From contig JWZX01002822.1 of assembly GCA_001275005.1 (NCBI GenBank), positions 1-36,000 on the forward strand: a DNA stretch of 36,000 bases, in the 5' to 3' direction. Positions within the stretch are counted from its first letter, which is position 1. Every line of letters begins with the position of its first letter. The notes under the pieces were generated by a model. That model made no database searches. It saw only the letters and a list, made by a program, of their open reading frames with translations, and was not told the DNA's origin. A program made the translations under genes and the position numbers. This document shows, piece after piece, positions 31,271 to 36,000 of this stretch. Source of the stretch: Chrysochromulina tobinii. Taxonomy: Eukaryota > Haptophyta > Prymnesiales > Chrysochromulinaceae.

Positions 31271-33973
31271 ATGGCGCACCGCCGCGCCAAAGGTTCGCTG
31301 GCCGAGTTTGCTGGACTCGTGGAGCAGCTTCCGACTGGGAGTGGCCCTGCCACCACCGCTCGGCGCGAAGCGATGAGAGCACAGGCCAGTGCTGGTAAGA
31401 TAAGGCGCGGCCAGGCTCCCCTAGATGCGATGGACCAGGGCCTTCGATTTGTGCAAGAGCTCGAGCAAGGGTTACCAGCCGGCTCAAAGCCGCTCGTGAT
31501 GCATGCCTTCCAGGCGGCCTCGGACATCGCCGCTGAGTTCACACACTTTGCAACGACCGAGCGCGTGGAGAACGGCGAGATGTTCCGGCTGACACTCATC
31601 GCGATGCGCCAGTACCTGGAGCTGTACGCGGTCGTGTGTGGCGATGGCGGCGCGCGGCGCGCGCGCCCGGTCGCAGTCACCATCGCCGAGTTCGAGCAGG
31701 CGGTGCCGCTGCTGCGCCAGTGGGGCGTCCGCGTCGCCGACCCACGACTCACCTTCCAGCGCATCGACAAGCTTGGCGGCGGCGTGATCCGCTTCGACGA
31801 GCTCGCAAGGTGGGTGATGCGCACGCAGATGGAGGCGCTTTCGAACGCCGTACTCTTTCAAAGCTCGCCGGCAAAGGGGGGCGTCGGCGGCGGGCCTTCG
31901 CCCCGCGCGCCGCCGCAGCGGCCATCGAGTGCCGTTGCGCTCACTCGCCCGCCGGGGGCGCCAGCGCATCGCGCGCCCTCGCCCACGAGCGGCGGCGCGC
32001 GCTTGACGACGCACGCACTCACGCTCGGTCGGACGGATCGCAAGGCGGTGCGGCTCGCCGTCTACCGCCACGGAGGCGCGCGGCGCAGCCAGCTGGGCAG
32101 TGGTGCTGGCGGAGCCAACACGGCGAGGACGCACCCGGGCACGACAATCCCGACGATCCCAAAGGCGCGAAAATGGGACCTCGCCGAGCGGCTGAGCGAG
32201 GTGGGGCTCACCCAGTACGCGCGCCCGCTCCGGCAGATGGGCTTCGACGACGTGAACCAACTTCTCGCGCTGCAGCATGCGTACGACGATCGGGACTCGA
32301 AGCGACTCGACGTGCACAACGCGTCGTTCGCGTCCCTGCTCGACAGCTTGCGTCTCGCGCCTGGTCACCGAGTGCGCCTCGTGCAGTTCTTCCAAAACGA
32401 AGCGCGCAACGCGGCGCGCGCCGCGCACGAGAAGCTGCTTGAGCTTGCCAATGCCCTCCCAGACGACGAGGATGAGCCTCTCGAGCCTCTCGATGAGGCG
32501 CGTGATGTCGATGCTATGGAGCAGACGGCGTACGAGATGCAGCTGCTGCGTGAGCGCGTCGCCGAGCTCGAGGCACGCGAGCGCGAGCGCGAGCGCCAAC
32601 ACGGCAGGGGTTCCACGGAGGCAGCAGACCAGGCAGCGGCCGACAAGGCGGCGGCCGACAGGGCGGCGGCCGAGCGGGCTGCGGCCGAGCAGACGGCGGC
32701 CGAGCGAACGGCGGCCGAGCGGGCGGCAGCTGACGAGGATGTCGTGCGCAAGCAGAAGCTCTTCCTTCGTCGGCTCATCCGAAGAGACGTCGCGCGCGCC
32801 TTTACGACGTGGTCGGCCGTTTGGGAGGCCGTCGCGAGGATGCGCAGGGCCATCCGGCGTTGGGCCAATCGACCACTCGCGCGCGCCTTCAATCGGTGGG
32901 AGAGTCGCGCAACTAGCCTGAACGCATCAGGTGAGACGCTCGCGGCGGCGCATCGCTTCGTGCGCAGCCTGCTCTCGCGCAGCCTCAAGCTTGGCTTCGA
33001 GACTTGGAGGCAGCTCGCCGCGGCGCTCATGGCCTCCCTCGCCCAAGTTCGACGCGCGGCGAGCCGGATGATCCACACAGCGCTCGCGTACGCATTCGAC
33101 CTCTGGAGGGCAACCGCGGACAGCCACCGCCAGAAGCGCGCCGTGATGAGCAAGGTGCTGCGGCGCGTGGCCCATCCCGGCGTCGGCAAGGCCTGGGGTA
33201 CATGGGTCGAGCTTCTCGCCGTCTTCTACAAGCTGCGGGGCGTGGCGCGCTCAATCATGCTCCGTCCCGTGCGCCAAGCGTGGAACGGGTGGGTCGAGGC
33301 CGCCAAAGGCAGCGCGGGCGAGCAGGGCTACATGCTCGTCGCTCGCCAGTTCATCCGGCGGCTGCACCAGCAAGGCCTCGCGCGCTGCTGGCAGACGTGG
33401 GTCGCGCTTGTCGACGATCGCGGCCGGCAACTCGCAACCATGCGCGCCGTGTTCGCGCGCTTCCTCATGCAGAGCGCCATGCGCTCCCTCCACCTGTGGC
33501 GTGAGATCGTCGACCGTCAATTCGAGATCTTCGAGCTCATGCGCATGACCTCCATGCGAATGCTCACCAGGGGCGTTGCGCGCGCGTGGGTCTCGTGGCG
33601 AGAACGCGTAGAGGAGCTCAGGCAGTTGTTTCGCGTGTCCGCACGGTACAACAACAGGCTGCTCGTCAAGGTCTGGCTCGGCTGGTACCGCTACCACCGC
33701 CTCAGAAAGGCGGGGTTCGCGGGCAGGATCGGCTTCGCGCTGTGGAGTGCGGAGGACCGTGCCGCCAAAGAGCTCTGGGGCATCGAGCGACGTGTCGCGA
33801 GTCGACTCGTTTTCGGCGCTAGGGGGAAGTCCAGGGAGAGAAAGAGAGACGATGCCGTCGCCGAGGAGGAAGACTTCGACGAGGATGGTCGACCGGTAGT
33901 TGACCCGACGCAGCCGCTGATGCCAGCCATGGACGGGCCGTTTGTGTCAGGGCTCAGGCGATTGAGCGGTTAG
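31271..33973 (+). CDS. Calflagin-like / SAM / Sfi1-type Trp-repeat protein (900 aa)
   Basis: ATG at 31271 (MAHRRAKGSLAEF); the frame is open further up (ATG 30968), but that part overlaps the preceding gene. Residues ~5-200 match the four-EF-hand fold of flagellar Ca-binding proteins (calflagin type): LPTGSGPATTARREAM, LVMHAFQAAS, LTLIAMRQYLELYAV, AVPLLRQWGVRVADP, and LGGGVIRFDELARWVM. The Ca-binding Asp positions are mostly lost, so it is probably structural. A SAM-like domain is at ~299-378 (DLAERLSEVGLTQYARPLRQ). An Ala-rich coiled coil (~410-488) carries (A)DKAAADRAAAERAAAE. Residues ~490-830 hold ten ~33-residue repeats with the core (A/V)xxxFxxW (AFTTWSAV, AFNRWESR, GFETWRQL, AFDLWRAT, AWGTWVEL, AWNGWVEA, CWQTWVAL, SLHLWREI, AWVSWRER, VWLGWYRY), as in centrin-binding Sfi1 proteins. 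I infer a basal-body or axoneme scaffold. Confidence 0.82.
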   Translation: MAHRRAKGSLAEFAGLVEQLPTGSGPATTARREAMRAQASAGKIRRGQAPLDAMDQGLRFVQELEQGLPAGSKPLVMHAFQAASDIAAEFTHFATTERVENGEMFRLTLIAMRQYLELYAVVCGDGGARRARPVAVTIAEFEQAVPLLRQWGVRVADPRLTFQRIDKLGGGVIRFDELARWVMRTQMEALSNAVLFQSSPAKGGVGGGPSPRAPPQRPSSAVALTRPPGAPAHRAPSPTSGGARLTTHALTLGRTDRKAVRLAVYRHGGARRSQLGSGAGGANTARTHPGTTIPTIPKARKWDLAERLSEVGLTQYARPLRQMGFDDVNQLLALQHAYDDRDSKRLDVHNASFASLLDSLRLAPGHRVRLVQFFQNEARNAARAAHEKLLELANALPDDEDEPLEPLDEARDVDAMEQTAYEMQLLRERVAELEARERERERQHGRGSTEAADQAAADKAAADRAAAERAAAEQTAAERTAAERAAADEDVVRKQKLFLRRLIRRDVARAFTTWSAVWEAVARMRRAIRRWANRPLARAFNRWESRATSLNASGETLAAAHRFVRSLLSRSLKLGFETWRQLAAALMASLAQVRRAASRMIHTALAYAFDLWRATADSHRQKRAVMSKVLRRVAHPGVGKAWGTWVELLAVFYKLRGVARSIMLRPVRQAWNGWVEAAKGSAGEQGYMLVARQFIRRLHQQGLARCWQTWVALVDDRGRQLATMRAVFARFLMQSAMRSLHLWREIVDRQFEIFELMRMTSMRMLTRGVARAWVSWRERVEELRQLFRVSARYNNRLLVKVWLGWYRYHRLRKAGFAGRIGFALWSAEDRAAKELWGIERRVASRLVFGARGKSRERKRDDAVAEEEDFDEDGRPVVDPTQPLMPAMDGPFVSGLRRLSG

Positions 33974-34502
33974 TGCTAGTCTGCTTCTGCGCCGGGGATA
34001 TTAAGGCAGTATACGGCGTACATCGTCCCCGCCGCGCGCTAGCCGAGCGCCCGACCGCCCGTCTTGTGAAACCGCGTCGGCCGTCGCGCGGGGGCGCGCG
34101 GTCCTCGTTACGTCCTCGGTTCTTGGCGCCAAGTTAAGCGCCAAGACGAGCAAGACCAAGAGCCAAGTCCGCAAGACCCAACGAAGCGTCTTGCTGGGTT
34201 CTTGTCGGACGCTCTCGGCGAGCTCTGGAACACTGACTCTCACAGACTGGACTCTGAAGCGGTGAAGGCGACGATCTCAATCTATCTTCTATGAGCTCAA
34301 AGTAATAAGTATCTCTGGGACGCGGCTCGCGGGGCGGGACCGCGCCGACCATGCCGCACAAGGGAACTCCACAACGTATGGTACCAGCCCTATTTCAACT
34401 CCTAATCGCGCTATTTCACGAAACACTCTTTGTTTAGTTTTTGGGACAACGCGCCGTAGTGGGCTTTCACGCAGAGTTCACGCACAAAAGTGTTTGGGAA
34501 AA
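33974..34502. other. Intergenic region
   Basis: 529 bp without a supported gene. The first half is GC-rich and contains the inverted repeat at 34122-34145; the second half is AT-richer and leads into the small mitochondrial gene. The reading frames seen here are short and lack coding character. Confidence 0.5.
34122..34145. promoter_or_regulatory. Inverted repeat containing an E2F-like palindrome
   Basis: CTTGGCGC (34122-34129) and GCGCCAAG (34138-34145) are exact inverted repeats around 8 nt. The left arm overlaps the 10-bp palindrome TTGGCGCCAA (34123-34132), which fits the inner part of the E2F consensus TTTSGCGCSAAA. It lies ~360 bp before the next ATG, so a role is speculative. Confidence 0.35.
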
Positions 34503-34862
34503 ATGGCGTACAGTCACTTTCCTCGCTGTGCCTTCTCGCGTTCAACCTTGAAGCAACTGCGGCGCCCACCATTAGCTCAAAGATGCTTCGCAACAGGATC
34601 CAAGGAGCCGGAAGGAGCTTTCGACAAGGGCTTGCCATTCCTGTTCAAATCCAATGCGAGCTTGATAACGCTCACGTCGCTGCTCATTGCTGTTGGAAGC
34701 TACAACGCCTACTTGGACGCGACGGCACTGCCCGATAGCGTTCAAGAAGCGGAAGCCATCGGGGGTGAGAATGCTGCACGGCTCTTGCCCGACGGGCGCG
34801 TGCTCATGAAAGATGGCTCAATCGTACGCAGACCGCCACTGCCAAAAAGTGGTGGTGACTAG
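34503..34862 (+). CDS. Small mitochondrial single-pass membrane protein (119 aa)
   Basis: The first ATG is 34503 (MAYSHFPRCAFSR). The N-terminus has six Arg/Lys and no acidic residue in 33 residues, with RRPPLAQRCFAT before a likely processing site: a classic matrix-targeting leader. A single hydrophobic span follows at ~52-68 (SLITLTSLLIAVGSYNAY). The C-terminal 45 residues are soluble (LPDGRVLMKDGSIVRRPP). Size, leader and one membrane span resemble accessory subunits of respiratory complexes or inner-membrane assembly factors, but I do not recognise the family. Its 3' end faces the lumen-protein gene 203 bp away. Confidence 0.68.
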   Translation: MAYSHFPRCAFSRSTLKQLRRPPLAQRCFATGSKEPEGAFDKGLPFLFKSNASLITLTSLLIAVGSYNAYLDATALPDSVQEAEAIGGENAARLLPDGRVLMKDGSIVRRPPLPKSGGD

Positions 34863-35065
34863 AACCGCAAGATAGTTAGTAGGGAAGTGAGCTATGAGTG
34901 ACCTTCGTCTAATTCACATGTCCAGTCACTTATCTGACATGCATGTGCTCTCACTACGTGGACCTCGGCGTTCGAGACGCCTCTGGCCCTGATGGCGTGA
35001 CAGTGGGGCCTGAGCGATACCCCACTCTCTGGTACTGTCCGGTCCGTGTCTGCCTTCTAAGGCAT
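34863..35065. other. Convergent intergenic spacer
   Basis: 203 bp between facing 3' ends. The octamer CACATGTC and related CATGT words cluster at ~34916-34945. No gene or strong structure is seen. Confidence 0.4.
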
Positions 35066-35749
35066 CTAAGCGCAGCCCTCGGCAAACTCGTTCTGCTCGC
35101 ACTCGTCGTAGACCTTGTAGCGGTCACCTCCCGGATAATTGATGGCCTTGAGCTTCTCAAACTTGAGCGGCACAAGGTCTTTGGTGCCCTGCACAGGGCA
35201 CTTTTCCTTTCGCGTAGGGATGCAATCGTCACTCTGCTGTGCCACAAAGATGAACGAGACGTCCGACACGCCCGGTTTGATCACATCGATCATCGCAAAT
35301 TGGCCGGCATCGTTCTTGCCATCCTGCCCGTTTCCGAGCACGGACATGCCGGTGGCGGCCTCGTTCACGACGCCGAAGACGCCCGCGTCCTTGACCTCCT
35401 TGCCGAGGGTGTTGGACGCCGTCGCCTGAACCTCGACGCACTTTTGCGCGATGCCCGCGCCGCCGGCACCAGCACCGAGCGCTCCACCCGCCCGGCCCTG
35501 CCTGAGCGCCTCTGGGCACGTCACCTCCGCGTACGACTTGTACGTCAGGCCGATCGTCATGTCTTGTGAACCAACCGCAAAGGCTGGCGTGGTGGAGAGC
35601 ATGCCAGCGAGCAGTCCGGCCAGGAGCGGTGCTCGCGCATCGTGCACTGCCGACCGCAGGGCTGCGGCTACTGACCGTGCACCTATCTGCACTGGCTGTG
35701 GCGCGCCCGGGAGCATCGCCGACGTCGCAAAAAGCCAGATCGCCATCAT
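35066..35749 (-). CDS. Putative thylakoid lumen protein of a complex plastid (227 aa)
   Basis: ATG at 35749, with a second ATG next to it. Residues 1-15 (MMAIWLFATSAMLPG) are a hydrophobic signal-peptide-like start. Residues ~20-45 are Arg/Ala/Ser-rich like a plastid transit peptide. Residues ~42-58 are hydrophobic and end TPAFA|VG, a typical lumenal processing site. This three-part leader is what lumen proteins of red-derived complex plastids need. The mature part (~168 aa) has LTYKSYAEVTCPEALRQGRA, a Gly/Ala-rich loop, DAGQFAMIDVIKPGVSDVSF and INYPGGDRYKVYDECEQNEF. I recall similar hypothetical proteins (..YPGGDR[FY]..) in diatoms and other chlorophyll-c algae but cannot name the function. 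Four to six Cys (TCPEA; QKCVE; DDCIPTRKEKCP; DECE..GCA) suggest disulfides. Confidence 0.72.
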   Translation of the reverse strand: MMAIWLFATSAMLPGAPQPVQIGARSVAAALRSAVHDARAPLLAGLLAGMLSTTPAFAVGSQDMTIGLTYKSYAEVTCPEALRQGRAGGALGAGAGGAGIAQKCVEVQATASNTLGKEVKDAGVFGVVNEAATGMSVLGNGQDGKNDAGQFAMIDVIKPGVSDVSFIFVAQQSDDCIPTRKEKCPVQGTKDLVPLKFEKLKAINYPGGDRYKVYDECEQNEFAEGCA

Positions 35750-36000
35750 GTTCCACGTTTCGGAGAATCGATCTGCGGAAATTCGTTGCAGTCCGGGACG
35801 GTATGTAACTTCTGGCTTTTACTCGTGCAGAAGATCCCCTTCCTGTGGGTACTTGTGTGGGGTGCACTGCACGAGTTTGGTAGAAGAGCAGGGGTATCCG
35901 GATACATGTGTACGGCCGCCTGAGCGGTAAAGTGAGCGAAAATGGACGAAAAACCGTCGTTTGAAAATCATAAGCCGTGGTGATCACGGATGGGGCCCAA
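35750..36000. promoter_or_regulatory. Upstream region of the lumen-protein gene
   Basis: 251 bp upstream (minus strand) of the last gene, reaching the window edge. It is AT-richer than coding DNA here. I see no gene and no definite promoter motif. Confidence 0.35.

Overview
The window looks like nuclear DNA from a GC-rich, gene-dense, flagellated alga with a chlorophyll-c-type (red-lineage) plastid. A haptophyte is my best guess; a pelagophyte or a relative cannot be excluded. Evidence: Ala-rich proteins in long, mostly intronless reading frames; spliceosomal introns in three genes; a complete retinoblastoma (Rb) protein; basal-body/flagellum-type proteins (a calflagin-like domain with centrin-binding-type Trp repeats, and an LRR coiled-coil protein); and a protein with a leader suited to delivery through extra plastid membranes into the thylakoid lumen. 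No rRNA, tRNA, transposon or CRISPR array was found.

Layout. 1-1473 (+): 3' part of a SNF2-like ATPase whose nucleotide-binding motifs have decayed. 1847-4141 (-): PPR protein. 4348-9525 (+): five-exon gene joining a Pro-rich/coiled-coil front, a TIR-like domain typical of algal KLC-TPR proteins, and kinesin-light-chain TPRs. 9927-10391 (-): small unknown protein. 10633-12540 (-): four-EF-hand protein. 12844-13923 (+): F-box protein. 14224-19284 (+): 1686-residue LRR/coiled-coil protein. 19285-20890: gene-poor stretch with a strong hairpin, a broken inverted copy of the Rb 3' end and three 112-116 bp tandem repeats. 20891-22244 (-): two-RRM SR-like protein. 22763-26093 (-): four-exon Rb homologue. 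26492-29689 (+): armadillo-like protein. 29760-31043 (+): secreted sulfotransferase-like protein. 31271-33973 (+): calflagin-like/SAM/Sfi1-repeat protein. 34503-34862 (+): small mitochondrial membrane protein. 35066-35749 (-): putative thylakoid lumen protein.

The most unusual signal lies in the introns. All four introns of the TPR gene and the last intron of Rb, in unrelated genes on opposite strands, are built from a degenerate 10-nt unit, TGAT(T/G)(G/A)CC(A/T)C, always in the sense orientation. Most sit between duplicated bits of flanking exon. One lies between perfect 23-bp direct repeats and needs a GC-AG splice; another carries an internal copy of the spliced exon-exon junction. This looks like an introner-like (intron-generating) family. 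Each unit supplies a branch-point match (CTGAT/CTGAC) and, because 10 is not a multiple of 3, the array places TGA stops in all three frames.

The genes do not form a pathway. Shared themes are cell-cycle control (Rb with an E2F-type site just upstream; F-box protein), flagella/centrin, organelle function (PPR, mitochondrial and lumen proteins) and RNA processing. Gene ends and introns were inferred by eye from splice signals, frame and family alignment recalled from memory.
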